A stretch of 61,418 bases of DNA from JAZUCL01 sp045639125 (GCA_045639125.1 JAZUCL010000008.1:1-61418); one strand, 5' to 3'. Numbered from the stretch's first letter, positions 15,638 to 24,986 are shown. Notes: generated by a model from the sequence alone, not told the origin. Numbers and translations are program-made.

Positions 15638-16852
15638 TTATACGATTTGGAATAGGAAGAACTTTAGATAATTTGTTTCATCGACACCCCAAAGTATCGG
15701 GTGGTCAGGAGATTGCTGTCTGCATTCAATTTGACGCAGTTGTACATTTGCGTCATGTGCCGCATCGTAGAGCATACGTCTGAATAACTCCTCTGTGGCG
15801 AAGTGTGAACATGAACAAGTAGCAAGATATCCGCCTCTTGGGAGTATTCGCATAGCACGATAGTTTATATCCTTATAGCCACGCATCGCCGAGTCAGTAG
15901 TTTTACGTGACTTAGTAAATGCAGGTGGGTCGAGAATAATAAAATCGTATGGGTGCTTCCCGCTCTTTTCAAGTGTGGTTAGATACTCAAACACATCGGC
16001 ACATACAACCTCAACATCAAGAGCATTGTTTTTAGCGTTCTGACGTGCCATCTCACAAGCACTCTCACTAATATCAACAGATACTACGTGTTTTGCTCCA
16101 CCTTTAGCGGCATTCAATCCAAATGAGCCTGTATGAGTAAAGCAATCAAGAACGGTCTTGTCCTTTGCCAATTTAGAAACAGCAAGTCGGTTATACTTTT
16201 GGTCAAGGAAAAATCCCGTTTTTTGACCTTCCCCAAAATCAACTGTGTACGTTATCCCATTTTCGCAAATTGTAGTTACCGTTGACTCATTACCGCCAGA
16301 CTCGTTAAGATACCAGCCACGATTTTCGCACAAGCCTTCCAATCGGCGTATTGCCACATCATTACGCTCATAAATACCTCTAATTGTCTGTCCATCATTA
16401 CGCAGAACATTCAGCAGAGCATCAAATATCATTCCTTTACGCTGTTCAATGCCGTAACTTAGAACCTGTGTAACAAGTACATCTGAAAATCGGTCAACAG
16501 TCAAGCCCGGCAGTCCGTCTGCCTCACCAAAGACAATTCGACAAGCATCAATATCTTTTTCCATAACCGTCTTACGATAATTCCATGCATAAGAAATTCG
16601 ACGTTCAAAAAACTTACTGTCAAATAAATCGTTGGCATTTCTCGACAGCAGACGCAGACGAATTTTTGATTCTGTACTTAAAAGTGCCGTTCCAAGATAT
16701 GCACCTTTTTCACTTATAATATCAATCAATGCTCCATTATCAGCGTCAGGCTGCGAAAGAAGTTCTGTATCGTACACCCAAGGGTGTCCGTTAAGAATTG
16801 CACGTTCTGCCTTCTTTGTAATGGTAACTTGTGGATATTGTCTTGCTTTCAT
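15638..16852 (-). CDS. rlmI: RlmI-like 23S rRNA cytosine-C5 methyltransferase
   Basis: The 404-residue protein has an N-terminal PUA domain (TITKKAERAILNGHPWVYDTE), a central EEHEE-like region, and a class I methyltransferase core (VLDCFTHTGSFGLNAAKGGA, then VVSVDISESACEMARQNAK, then FIILDPPAFTKS). The catalytic Cys is in LATCSCSHF. The family modifies 23S rRNA. The ATG at 16852 has GAAAGG eight bases upstream, so the six extra upstream residues are not used. Confidence 0.9.
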   Translation of the reverse strand: MKARQYPQVTITKKAERAILNGHPWVYDTELLSQPDADNGALIDIISEKGAYLGTALLSTESKIRLRLLSRNANDLFDSKFFERRISYAWNYRKTVMEKDIDACRIVFGEADGLPGLTVDRFSDVLVTQVLSYGIEQRKGMIFDALLNVLRNDGQTIRGIYERNDVAIRRLEGLCENRGWYLNESGGNESTVTTICENGITYTVDFGEGQKTGFFLDQKYNRLAVSKLAKDKTVLDCFTHTGSFGLNAAKGGAKHVVSVDISESACEMARQNAKNNALDVEVVCADVFEYLTTLEKSGKHPYDFIILDPPAFTKSRKTTDSAMRGYKDINYRAMRILPRGGYLATCSCSHFATEELFRRMLYDAAHDANVQLRQIECRQQSPDHPILWGVDETNYLKFFLFQIV

Positions 16853-17007
16853 TATATCAACCTTTCGCAAGAATTTATTGCCCTAACATTATACTTGAAA
16901 TTCTTGGCAAAATCAATCATTCTTAAATTTATGACAAATTATTTTGTACTGGCACTCTTTTACTTTTAGTGCATATACTGAAAGTACCATGATTTTTGGA
17001 GGTGCTT

Positions 17008-17712
17008 ATGTTAGACGGTCTGTTTGCGTTGCTATGTGCAACGATATTTTCCATGCTTCGTGTTTCCATAAATGGCTCATTTCCAAAACCTCTGACAGAG
17101 GACGAAGAAACTATACTTCTTGCACGGTCTGCCGATGGTGATATTGAGGCTCGAAATCGCTTAATTGAACACAATTTACGTCTTGTTGCCCATGTAATCA
17201 AAAAATATTACGCCGCTGCAAGCGAACAAGATGACCTTATCTCCATAGGCACAATCGGTCTGATTAAAGCAATCAATACATATAAAGCCGACAAAGGAAC
17301 GAAACTTGCCACATATACTGCTCGATGTATAGAAAATGAAATACTCATGCACTTTCGTGCAACAAAAAAAACTGCAGGTGAATTATCCCTTTCCGACCCG
17401 ATAGAAACTGATAAAGAAGGCAACGCTCTTGCTCTTATGGATATTATCAGTTCAGATGATAATGCCTTAGAACAAGTTGAGATGCAAGACACCTGTGCCT
17501 CTCTTTACAAAAGTCTTGCTGTTCTTGAAGATAGAGAACGCACAATAATTGCTATGCGATACGGACTGTTTGAATGTATTGAGCCACTAACTCAACGTGA
17601 AATTGCAGATAAATGCGGAATATCTCGTTCTTATGTTTCACGAATTGAAAAACGTGCTTTAGAAAAACTTCGCAGTGCACTTAGTAACGATACGATAACA
17701 AATGATAAGTAA
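17008..17712 (+). CDS. sigK: Sporulation sigma factor K (pro-sigma-K), uninterrupted
   Basis: SigK directs late mother-cell transcription. The 234-residue protein begins with a hydrophobic pro-sequence (MLDGLFALLCATIFSMLRVS) that would tether it to membrane until cleaved. Region 2 follows (RNRLIEHNLRLVAHVIKKYY, then DLISIGTIGLIKAI, GTKLATYTARCIENEILMHF) and region 4 comes last (TQREIADKCGISRSYVSRIEKRALEKL). The ATG at 17008 follows GGAGGTG. The coding frame is continuous, with no skin-type insertion. Confidence 0.95.
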   Translation: MLDGLFALLCATIFSMLRVSINGSFPKPLTEDEETILLARSADGDIEARNRLIEHNLRLVAHVIKKYYAAASEQDDLISIGTIGLIKAINTYKADKGTKLATYTARCIENEILMHFRATKKTAGELSLSDPIETDKEGNALALMDIISSDDNALEQVEMQDTCASLYKSLAVLEDRERTIIAMRYGLFECIEPLTQREIADKCGISRSYVSRIEKRALEKLRSALSNDTITNDK

Positions 17713-17720
17713 CACTCAAA

Positions 17721-18557
17721 TTAATTTGTCTTTGAAACAAATCTTTGAATAAGGGATATAAAACTAAATATACAAAACATAATCAAATTTACAACCACGA
17801 TACTCGCACCTGCCGGCGGTGAGAATACAAAAGAAACTACAATTCCAATAAAAAAGCACACTACCGACAAAATTGCGGAGGATATAATTACACTTTTGAA
17901 TGTCTTAAATATTCGCATCGATGTAAGTGCAGGAAAAATAATAAGACTTGAAATCAGCATTGTTCCCATAATTCGCATACCCACAACAATTGTTAGGGCT
18001 GTCAGTATGGCAAGAAGTGTATTGTACGTACCTGTCTTGATTCCTGAGGCATGAGAAAACTGTTCGTCAAAAGTAACTGCAAAAATACGATGATATGAAA
18101 ATACGAACAAAATGAGTACGACTGCCGACAAAATAACGCTTATGGCAACATCTTTAAGACTCATTGCCAAGATACTTCCAAACATATAACTGTACACGTC
18201 TGTATTCATGCCGCCCGTCATGGATGTTACAATTACACCTATTGCAATTGAGCCAGATGATATAAGTGCAATTGATGAATCACCTTGAAGTTTACCGTTT
18301 CCATTACTTACACGAAGAAGCAGAAATGCCGTAATAATAACAACAGGCACAGCCAAGTAAAGAGGTGCAATATTCATAGCAGCAGCCACAGATAACGCAC
18401 CAAAACCAACGTGGGATAATCCATCACCTATCATAGAAAATCTTTTAAGTACAAGACTGACACCAAGCAAGGCGGCACATAACGATACGAGAGTTCCTAC
18501 AATCAACGCTCTCACGATAAAACTATATGAAAACAAGTCTTTTAATAATTCAAACAT
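17721..18557 (-). CDS. znuB: Zinc ABC transporter permease
   Basis: The 278-residue protein has seven to eight hydrophobic helices and the ABC-3 family signatures KRFSMIGDGLSHVGFGALS, GMRIMGTMLISSLIIFPA and SPPAGASIVVVNL. It forms the membrane channel of a metal importer. The gene overlaps znuC by 8 bp and ends the zur-znuA-znuC-znuB operon. Zinc rather than manganese specificity is inferred from the Zur-like regulator and the His-rich loop in ZnuA. Confidence 0.92.
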   Translation of the reverse strand: MFELLKDLFSYSFIVRALIVGTLVSLCAALLGVSLVLKRFSMIGDGLSHVGFGALSVAAAMNIAPLYLAVPVVIITAFLLLRVSNGNGKLQGDSSIALISSGSIAIGVIVTSMTGGMNTDVYSYMFGSILAMSLKDVAISVILSAVVLILFVFSYHRIFAVTFDEQFSHASGIKTGTYNTLLAILTALTIVVGMRIMGTMLISSLIIFPALTSMRIFKTFKSVIISSAILSVVCFFIGIVVSFVFSPPAGASIVVVNLIMFCIFSFISLIQRFVSKTN

Positions 18558-19251
18558 CTTTGTTCTCCCTATTTAGAAGTTTGATTGCTTCACTTTCACG
18601 ATATTCATCAGTTGTACCGAAAAACTTCACTGTATCTTTAAGGTGAAGAATTTTTGTACCGTACGCTAATGACGCATGAATATCATGTGATATTATAATA
18701 ATCGTAATGCCATGGTAACGATTTAAGTGGGCAAGGAGTTCATACAGTTCCTTAGTTGCTGACGGGTCAAGACCTGCCGTTGGTTCGTCAAGAAGTAATA
18801 CTTTATCAGTTGCACATAAAGCACGAGCAATTAAAACTCGTTGCTGTTGACCGCCTGACAATTCAATAAATGAGCGGTTTTTAAGATGTGCAATACCCAT
18901 TAGTTTAAGATTATGCAAGGCACATTGACGCTCTTTTTTTGAATAGAATATACGACTTTTCATCTGCCCTATGCAGCCGGACAACGTAATCTCCCACACA
19001 GATGCAGGAAAATCTCTACGCACGCTCATCTGTTGCGGAAGATATCCGAGACGGCTAATACCATCAAAAGTCAAAGTACCGCTTTGTAGTTTTATTTGAC
19101 CTGTTAATCCTTTCATCAGGGTAGTTTTACCTGAGCCATTTTCACCAACTATACAAAGATATTCCCCTGCCTCAACAGAAAAAGAAATATCACGAAGTAC
19201 AAGTCCTGTATCGTATCCAAAACACGCTTTATTTGCCGATATAATCGCCAT
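18550..19251 (-). CDS. znuC: Zinc ABC transporter ATP-binding protein
   Basis: The 233-residue ATPase has Walker A GENGSGKTT, a Q-loop YLPQQ, the ABC signature LSGGQQQR, Walker B VLLLDEP followed by TAGLD, and the switch His in ISHDI. It powers metal import with ZnuB. It directly abuts znuA (no gap) and overlaps znuB. Confidence 0.93.
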   Translation of the reverse strand: MAIISANKACFGYDTGLVLRDISFSVEAGEYLCIVGENGSGKTTLMKGLTGQIKLQSGTLTFDGISRLGYLPQQMSVRRDFPASVWEITLSGCIGQMKSRIFYSKKERQCALHNLKLMGIAHLKNRSFIELSGGQQQRVLIARALCATDKVLLLDEPTAGLDPSATKELYELLAHLNRYHGITIIIISHDIHASLAYGTKILHLKDTVKFFGTTDEYRESEAIKLLNRENKDV

Positions 19252-20163
19252 TTACTTCAATCCCTCTTTAAGATTTTCAAGATTTTGACGCATTAAACTA
19301 AGATATGTTACCCCTGCATCAAAATCTGTCTTTGATACATTGTGACATGAATGGAAAACAAGTACTTTTGCACCTGCCTCCTGTGCTATTGACTTTGCAA
19401 CTGACTGATCCACAAGTTCCTCACAATATACAACAGATATATTCTCACTTTTTATTGTATCTATTATCTTTTTAACGGCGGCGGCACTCGGTTCAGTTTC
19501 TGCTGAACAAGAGTCGTATGCGGCAATATATTCAAGTCCATACTCTTTCACAAAATAATGAAGTGCAAATCTGCCTGCAAAAACCATAAGATTTTTGTTT
19601 GCATTCTCAACTGCTGTACGTATATCCTTGTCCAACATAAGCAATTCGTTTACATATTCTTTCGCATTATTGCGGTATTCGGTTGCGTGTTCGGCATCAA
19701 TCTCCATAAGTGCATCGCAAATATTTCCAACCATCGTAACAGCATTTAAGGGGTTTGTCCACACGTGAGGGTCGTAGACATACTCATGACCGTGACCGTC
19801 GCTTGTCATATCAAGTTGGATACCCTCTGCCGCCTCACATATATTGACGTTCCCCGACGTGCCCTGCAAAAGATTTGCTATATCAGGCTCCGTATCTTTG
19901 CCCGTGTAGATAAACAAATCGCAATCTTCAATCGCAATAATATCTGTAGGACGAGGCTCGTATGTGTGACTTTCAGCACCTAACGGAAGCAGTAATTTTA
20001 CTGTGCCATGCTCACCCACAATTTGTCGTGCAAAGTCGTACTGAGAAAACATAGTTGTAACAACTGATAATTTATCATTTTCTTCCTGTGTCTGTGGCTG
20101 ACAACCGCAAAATATAAGAACGAATGATAAAACTAATATGGAAACTAAAATAACACGTTTCAT
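19252..20163 (-). CDS. znuA: Zinc-binding lipoprotein of ABC transporter
   Basis: This 303-residue protein captures the metal outside the cell. It starts with a lipoprotein signal peptide ending FCGC near residue 21. Family features include SQYDFARQIVGE, GAESHTYEPRPTDI (first metal His), a short His-rich loop SDGHGHEYVYDPHVW (second His), FAGRFALHYFVKEYG and PSAAAVKKIID. It lies 24 bp after zur. Confidence 0.92.
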   Translation of the reverse strand: MKRVILVSILVLSFVLIFCGCQPQTQEENDKLSVVTTMFSQYDFARQIVGEHGTVKLLLPLGAESHTYEPRPTDIIAIEDCDLFIYTGKDTEPDIANLLQGTSGNVNICEAAEGIQLDMTSDGHGHEYVYDPHVWTNPLNAVTMVGNICDALMEIDAEHATEYRNNAKEYVNELLMLDKDIRTAVENANKNLMVFAGRFALHYFVKEYGLEYIAAYDSCSAETEPSAAAVKKIIDTIKSENISVVYCEELVDQSVAKSIAQEAGAKVLVFHSCHNVSKTDFDAGVTYLSLMRQNLENLKEGLK

Positions 20164-20187
20164 GGTCCTTCCCTTTCAAAAACACAT

Positions 20188-20583
20188 TTAAGATATACAG
20201 CCTTTACAAATTCCATAAATAACCGTTTTTGTATTGTCCATACGAAATCCATGATGTTCAAAAATATGGGTATCAAGGTCACTCATAAATGAACAATCAA
20301 GGTGATACAATTTACCACACTGACTGCATTTTAAGTGGAAGTGCTCATTACAGTTTTTACCCATCTGGTATTGGTAGCAAGTACAGCCGTCAAGTCGGTA
20401 CTTTCTCACATTTCCACTCTGTGCAAGCCGTTCCACGTGTCGATATACGGTAGTCTTTCCTACCGATTCACCTGCATTACGAAGTGCCTCAAATATATCA
20501 TCTACAGAAAGATGAACGTCTGCATTTTTAGCCATATAATCAAGAATTGCCTGTCTTTGTCTTGTTTTGTAACCCGTTTCCAC
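20188..20583 (-). CDS. zur: Fur-family metalloregulator, probably Zur
   Basis: The 131-residue protein has a winged helix (TRQRQAILDYMAKN, then GKTTVYRHVERLAQSGNVRK) and a dimerisation domain with two CxxC zinc motifs (CSQCG and CKGC) and the EHFHLKC sensing region. Translation most likely starts at the GTG at 20583, seven bases after AAGGAGG; the upstream frame has no such site. As first gene of the znuACB operon it is most likely the zinc uptake repressor. A PerR or Fur role is less likely. Confidence 0.88.
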   Translation of the reverse strand: METGYKTRQRQAILDYMAKNADVHLSVDDIFEALRNAGESVGKTTVYRHVERLAQSGNVRKYRLDGCTCYQYQMGKNCNEHFHLKCSQCGKLYHLDCSFMSDLDTHIFEHHGFRMDNTKTVIYGICKGCIS

Positions 20584-20618
20584 AGTTGTACCTCCTTTTA
20601 GGATATATATACAAAAAA

Positions 20619-20657
20619 CGTATAATATGAAATTGAAATTCAATTTCATATTATACG
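20619..20657. promoter_or_regulatory. 39-bp perfect palindrome, candidate Zur operator
   Basis: CGTATAATATGAAATTG (20619-20635) and its exact inverse (20641-20657) flank AAATT. The palindrome covers the -10 box and the start point of the zur promoter, an ideal place for repression. Fur-family sites are AT-rich dyads of this type. Confidence 0.7.
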
Positions 20658-20678
20658 CACTTATACACAATTTGTCAA
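20650..20678 (-). promoter_or_regulatory. Promoter of zur-znuACB
   Basis: On the minus strand, consensus TTGACA (678-673), a 17-bp spacer and consensus TATAAT (655-650). No other convincing promoter is seen before znuA, so the four genes are probably one transcript. Confidence 0.85.
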
Positions 20679-20685
20679 GTGATAT

Positions 20686-20718
20686 TAAAAATGGTACGAA
20701 AAATTTCGTACCATTTTA
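20686..20718 (-). terminator. Terminator after the DHHW-protein gene
   Basis: AAAATGGTACGAAA and TTTCGTACCATTTT are perfect inverse arms placed two bases after the stop codon. The stem ends in T residues on the minus strand. Confidence 0.8.
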
Positions 20719-20720
20719 TA

Positions 20721-21836
20721 CTATCGAATAAACGAAAGTCCTGCATCTGTCATAAAGTTTGTTGCACCATATAAAAGCACAACGTCTAAAATATCATTTT
20801 CCGCCATGTACGCAGATACACTTCCCTTGTAATAGCGAAGGTCAAGAAGATGTACCTGCGAATAATCAGATGCAAGTAGGGGTGCAAGGCTGTGAGCGAA
20901 TGAATCCTTTACAAGAAGTATCTTTTTCCCGTTTCCGTTTTCATTCTGAATTTTTGTCAATGCGTGGTTGCCGTCAAGAAAAACGCTGTATTTATCCTTC
21001 TTTTCAAGATGGTTGGTAAAGAACATGGAGTCATATTCCTTGCCGGCATCGTCAAGAGTTACTGTATAGCGGTTTGAAAGAATTTCAAGTATGAATATGG
21101 AGTCGGGTTTTGACCACTTTGCACCGGACTTTGAAAACATGGTGCCAAGGAAGTTATCGGAAACGTCAGTGCGTGAAAAATCGGAAAACTCACGAGGAGT
21201 AAGACCAAGTGCTGTTACCAATTCACGATATGCATAATAGGAACCAAGACTCGTCCAATGGTGGTCGGTGCGATAGTAAATATATTCGTCTTTATGAGCG
21301 TCAATCGTTTCAAACAGATTTATATGATTAAGCGTGTCACGATTAAGCAACTCTTCCACTTCAGATACTAATGAGTTAATTGGATACGTTGCAGGCAGTT
21401 TGTCCTTCATTGCAAGAATTGCGTCTGGCACAAGTGCTACATGAACATTCTTTCCACTTTCCTCCATATTGTCAATAAAAGTCTCAACCTTATCTATATT
21501 TGTGGCAAGTTGTTTGTCGTCAAGAGTCGGAATTTCAAGAAGATAACCGTCATCGCCAAAGATTACCGAGTTGTTTTCTTTTTTTTGTAAAATCAATTCA
21601 CTTCCCGCTTTCAATCCAACCCAGAAATTTCTGCCGAAAAAGCGGTCACGTATATAGTCTTCGAGTTTAGTTGTATAGTCACCAAAAAACAGTTCCTCTA
21701 AACTGAATTTTGGCATTTTGGCAAGGTAGCGATTCTCTTCTTGTGAATAGTCAGGTGGATTTATAAACACGTTTGCAAGAAATCCAACTCCAAACAATCC
21801 GCAAAAAAGCCACACGAGAAATTTTTCTTTTTTCAT
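20721..21836 (-). CDS. DHHW-family (AlgX/AlgJ-like SGNH) extracytoplasmic protein
   Basis: The 371-residue protein has one N-terminal membrane helix (about 5-24). The DHHW motif appears in YYRTDHHWTSLGSYY (around residue 188), with an SGNH-like C-terminal block (ILLVKDSFAHSLAPLLA). Such proteins partner MBOAT acyltransferases, receiving acyl groups and O-acetylating exported polysaccharides. The gene follows an MBOAT gene by 12 bp on the same strand. Which polymer is modified is unknown. Confidence 0.82.
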   Translation of the reverse strand: MKKEKFLVWLFCGLFGVGFLANVFINPPDYSQEENRYLAKMPKFSLEELFFGDYTTKLEDYIRDRFFGRNFWVGLKAGSELILQKKENNSVIFGDDGYLLEIPTLDDKQLATNIDKVETFIDNMEESGKNVHVALVPDAILAMKDKLPATYPINSLVSEVEELLNRDTLNHINLFETIDAHKDEYIYYRTDHHWTSLGSYYAYRELVTALGLTPREFSDFSRTDVSDNFLGTMFSKSGAKWSKPDSIFILEILSNRYTVTLDDAGKEYDSMFFTNHLEKKDKYSVFLDGNHALTKIQNENGNGKKILLVKDSFAHSLAPLLASDYSQVHLLDLRYYKGSVSAYMAENDILDVVLLYGATNFMTDAGLSFIR

Positions 21837-21848
21837 GGATTTACCTCA

Positions 21849-23261
21849 CTAAAATCTAAAGTACAAAAATGGATTGTAACTTGCATCTACAAGATATGCA
21901 GTACTGAGTACAACACCGCTGACAACAAGTACACCAACAAGCACAGGCATCCACTTACGAGACTTTAGACGTTCATAGACCTTTATACCGATAGGTGTTG
22001 ATGCAATTGTCAAAATAACAAGCATTACTCCGTAATTTGAAAGAGCATACGCTGTTTGTGTATTGAACAGCGGCAAACCGCCTGCAAAAAACATATTTTT
22101 AAGCCAAGCAGCAAGTATTTTGATATTATCAAAGGCAAAAATTGTCCAGCCTACTGCTATTATAAACAGCGAATACACGTGGCACAGTGCTGACGGAAGT
22201 TTTTTCAGCCACTTACCAAGGAAGAATTTTTCAATTAGCAAAACGACGCCGAAATACACGCCCCACAGTACGAAGTTCCATGCCGCACCATGCCAAAAAC
22301 CCGTAAGCAACCAAACAATCATAATGTTTCTAATGTGCTTTGCCGTACCGACACGATTACCACCGAGTGGAATATACACATACTCACGAAACCACGTACC
22401 CAATGAAATATGCCATCTACGCCAAAACTCCGTTATATTTTTGGAAATGAAGGGATAGTTAAAGTTTTCATCAAATTCAAAACCAAACATACGTGCAAGT
22501 CCGATTGCCATATCTGAATAGCCGGAAAAATCAAAATACACTTGGAATCCATAAGCAACAATGCCAATCCAACTGAGAGCAACAGACATTTCATCATTGC
22601 CGAGGGATTTTGTATAGTCAAAAAGTTGTCCTATATTGTTTGCAAGGAGCACCTTTTTCGTAAGTCCAACCGTAAATTTAGTTATGCCTTTGTAAAACTG
22701 ATTATAGTTTTCACGTCTGCCCTCAAGTTGATCAGCAATCGTCTTATAGCGAACAATAGGACCTGCGATAAGTTGTGGAAAAAGTGTTACATAGGCACTA
22801 AATGGTATGAATTTTCTCTGTGCTTTCGCATCACCACGATATACGTCAATTGTATATGACAGAGTTTGAAACGAATAAAAGGAGATACCAATAGGAAGAG
22901 TAAGTCCAAGTGGTGTAAGCCACGAAAGTACTGGGATAAGTTTAAGATTTTCAATAAAGAAATCAGTGTATTTGAAGAATGCAAGAAGCCCCATATTAAC
23001 AATAATTGACACAATAACCACACGTTTTGCGTAGTGGCTTTTTTTCTCGTCAGTCTGATATTTTTCAATTAAAAGACCATTTATATAGTCTACTACTGTT
23101 GAAAACAGCATTATCAGAATATATATAGGTTCACCCCACGCATAAAAAAACAGACTTGATACAAGGAGAAATAAGTTTTTATATTTACGTGGCAAAGCAT
23201 AATACACACCTAATACTATTGGGAAAAATACAAATAAAAACGGGATACTTGAAAATACCAT
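21849..23261 (-). CDS. MBOAT-family O-acyltransferase (AlgI/DltB-like)
   Basis: The 470-residue membrane protein has about ten helices. It begins MVFSSIPFLFVFFPIVLGVY and carries the conserved ITEFWRRWHISLGTWFREYVY and GFWHGAAWNFVLWG segments, whose His residues are catalytic in the family. It passes acyl groups across the membrane to a DHHW/AlgJ-type partner, here the next gene. The ATG at 23261 has GGAGGAG seven bases upstream; the longer upstream frame lacks a site. Confidence 0.92.
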   Translation of the reverse strand: MVFSSIPFLFVFFPIVLGVYYALPRKYKNLFLLVSSLFFYAWGEPIYILIMLFSTVVDYINGLLIEKYQTDEKKSHYAKRVVIVSIIVNMGLLAFFKYTDFFIENLKLIPVLSWLTPLGLTLPIGISFYSFQTLSYTIDVYRGDAKAQRKFIPFSAYVTLFPQLIAGPIVRYKTIADQLEGRRENYNQFYKGITKFTVGLTKKVLLANNIGQLFDYTKSLGNDEMSVALSWIGIVAYGFQVYFDFSGYSDMAIGLARMFGFEFDENFNYPFISKNITEFWRRWHISLGTWFREYVYIPLGGNRVGTAKHIRNIMIVWLLTGFWHGAAWNFVLWGVYFGVVLLIEKFFLGKWLKKLPSALCHVYSLFIIAVGWTIFAFDNIKILAAWLKNMFFAGGLPLFNTQTAYALSNYGVMLVILTIASTPIGIKVYERLKSRKWMPVLVGVLVVSGVVLSTAYLVDASYNPFLYFRF

Positions 23262-23454
23262 AATACTCCTCCAGGATTTCTTTAACGTGTGTTTAGACGC
23301 AACAAATTTTATTTTGTTCCAAGTTTTAGCAACATTATGCCAATTCATTCAAAAAAACTTGAAAATTTTCGATTGTCGTGCATAAATCGCTAAAATTTTG
23401 CATATCCTATCCTTTATAATATGCGTACACTACATACGAAAGAGAGGACACACT

Positions 23455-23796
23455 ATGGAAATCACATACAGTTTAGATGATTTCACAGTAAAAGTCAATC
23501 TATGCGGCGAACTTGACCACCACACCGCAAAAAATACCATTATGGAACTTGACCGCATTATCGATCTCTATATACCACATGAGTTAATATTAGATTTACG
23601 AGGCGTTACGTTCATGGACAGTTCCGGAATTGCAGTTTTAGTAGGAGCGTACAGGAAACAAAATAGTGGTGACTGTACTCTCAAAGTAATAAATACTATG
23701 CCACAACCTACAAAACTGCTCAAAGCAGCAGGTCTTACACGTTTTATTCATATAGAACAGACAGTAAAAAAGGAGAACACTTATGAAAACTATTGA
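23455..23796 (+). CDS. spoIIAA: Anti-anti-sigma factor SpoIIAA
   Basis: The 113-residue STAS-domain protein carries the phosphorylatable Ser in FMDSSGIAVLVG (around residue 57). When unphosphorylated it frees sigma-F by binding SpoIIAB. The ATG at 23455 follows AGAGAGGA. It overlaps spoIIAB by 14 bp, in the canonical spoIIA operon order. Confidence 0.95.
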   Translation: MEITYSLDDFTVKVNLCGELDHHTAKNTIMELDRIIDLYIPHELILDLRGVTFMDSSGIAVLVGAYRKQNSGDCTLKVINTMPQPTKLLKAAGLTRFIHIEQTVKKENTYENY

Positions 23797-24220
23797 TACA
23801 GTAAAACTTGAATTTGACAGTCGAAGTGTAAACGAATCATTTGCCCGTGTTGCTGCCGCCTCTTTTATTGCACGTCTTGACCCAACAATTGAAGAACTAA
23901 ACGACGTTAAAACAGCCGTAAGTGAGGCGGTAACAAACTGCATAGTTCATGCCTATCCCAATACGCTCGGCAAGATACATATTGTAATACGCATAAGAGA
24001 TGACAAGAGTGTCAGTGTTACTGTCCGTGACCGTGGCTGTGGCATTGACAATATTCCTCTTGCTAAAACACCAATGTATACGACAGGAGGAAGTGAGCGT
24101 TCAGGTATGGGTTTCTCTGTTATGGAAAGTTTCATGGACTCCCTTAAAGTTCGCTCTGTAGTTGGACGTGGTACAACTGTAATTATGGTAAAGAAATTCT
24201 CATCAAGGGAGCAAAAATAG
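23783..24220 (+). CDS. spoIIAB: Anti-sigma F factor / serine kinase SpoIIAB
   Basis: The 145-residue GHKL-type protein has the N box (EAVTNCIVHAYP), the G1 box (VRDRGCGID) and the G2 region (GGSERSGMGFSVMESFMD). It holds sigma-F inactive and phosphorylates SpoIIAA. Its stop codon overlaps the GTG start of sigF by one base. Confidence 0.95.
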   Translation: MKTIDTVKLEFDSRSVNESFARVAAASFIARLDPTIEELNDVKTAVSEAVTNCIVHAYPNTLGKIHIVIRIRDDKSVSVTVRDRGCGIDNIPLAKTPMYTTGGSERSGMGFSVMESFMDSLKVRSVVGRGTTVIMVKKFSSREQK

Positions 24221-24921
24221 TGAGTACTATTGGACTCATTTCCTTGGCACAGCAAGGAGATAAGGCAGCATTTGAGCAACTTATAACAGAAAATGCTGGA
24301 CTTATATGGAGTATTGTACGGCGGTATTTTGGACGAGGACTTGAACCAGACGACCTATATCAATTAGGCTGTGTTGGATTTATAAAAGCAGTTCATGGAT
24401 TTAATGTGAATTTTGGTACGCAGTTTTCGACCTATGCAGTTCCAAAAATTTCCGGTGAAATCCGCCGTTTTATGCGTGATGACGGAATGATAAAAGTCAG
24501 CCGTACACTAAAAGACAACACATACAAATTATTCCGTGTACGGCAGAGTTTAGAAACGTCTTTAGGCCGTGAGCCATATCTGTCAGAACTAAGTGAAGCA
24601 AGCGGGCTGTCGCCTGAAGAGATTGCCGCCTGTGAACTTGCCCCCTCAACTGTGGAGTCACTACAACGGCCTGCAGGCGACGATGGATTTACAATTGAAA
24701 ATACAGTTGGTAATAACGGAATTGAGGAACAAATTGTCGAAAACGAATCACTGAGAGAAGCAGTTTCACGTCTGCCTGAAAGGGAACGTACAGTTATACT
24801 TTTACGCTTTTATAAAGGTATGACACAAGACCGTATAGCACGTTTTCTCGGTGTTTCCCAAGTGCAAGTATCACGAATTGAGCGAAAAGCAATAGGTATG
24901 CTAAGAGAGGAAATAGGATAG
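24220..24921 (+). CDS. sigF: Forespore sigma factor F
   Basis: The 233-residue sigma-70 family protein has region 2 (ENAGLIWSIVRRYFGRGLEP, then DDLYQLGCVGFIKAV, TQFSTYAVPKISGEIRRFMR), region 3 (SRTLKDNTYKL) and region 4 (MTQDRIARFLGVSQVQVSRIERK). It is the first forespore-specific sigma factor. Translation begins at a GTG overlapping spoIIAB, so stoichiometry with the anti-sigma factor is coupled. Confidence 0.95.
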   Translation: MSTIGLISLAQQGDKAAFEQLITENAGLIWSIVRRYFGRGLEPDDLYQLGCVGFIKAVHGFNVNFGTQFSTYAVPKISGEIRRFMRDDGMIKVSRTLKDNTYKLFRVRQSLETSLGREPYLSELSEASGLSPEEIAACELAPSTVESLQRPAGDDGFTIENTVGNNGIEEQIVENESLREAVSRLPERERTVILLRFYKGMTQDRIARFLGVSQVQVSRIERKAIGMLREEIG

Positions 24922-24923
24922 AA

Positions 24924-24956
24924 AACGACACACATTCGTTTTGAATGTGTGTCGTT
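24924..24956. terminator. Terminator between convergent sigF and purL
   Basis: AACGACACACATTC and GAATGTGTGTCGTT are perfect inverse 14-mers around a GTTTT loop. It lies between the two converging genes and can serve either direction, though the T-tracts are short. Confidence 0.7.
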
Positions 24957-24986
24957 ATGCTTTGTATTTCAATTAGCCCGTAGAAA

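Noticed and set aside
23340..23454. Sigma-H or Spo0A-controlled promoter for the spoIIA operon
   Set aside because: Only loose matches (TATAAT near 23,415 and a TGTCG word) were seen; spacing does not support a definite call.
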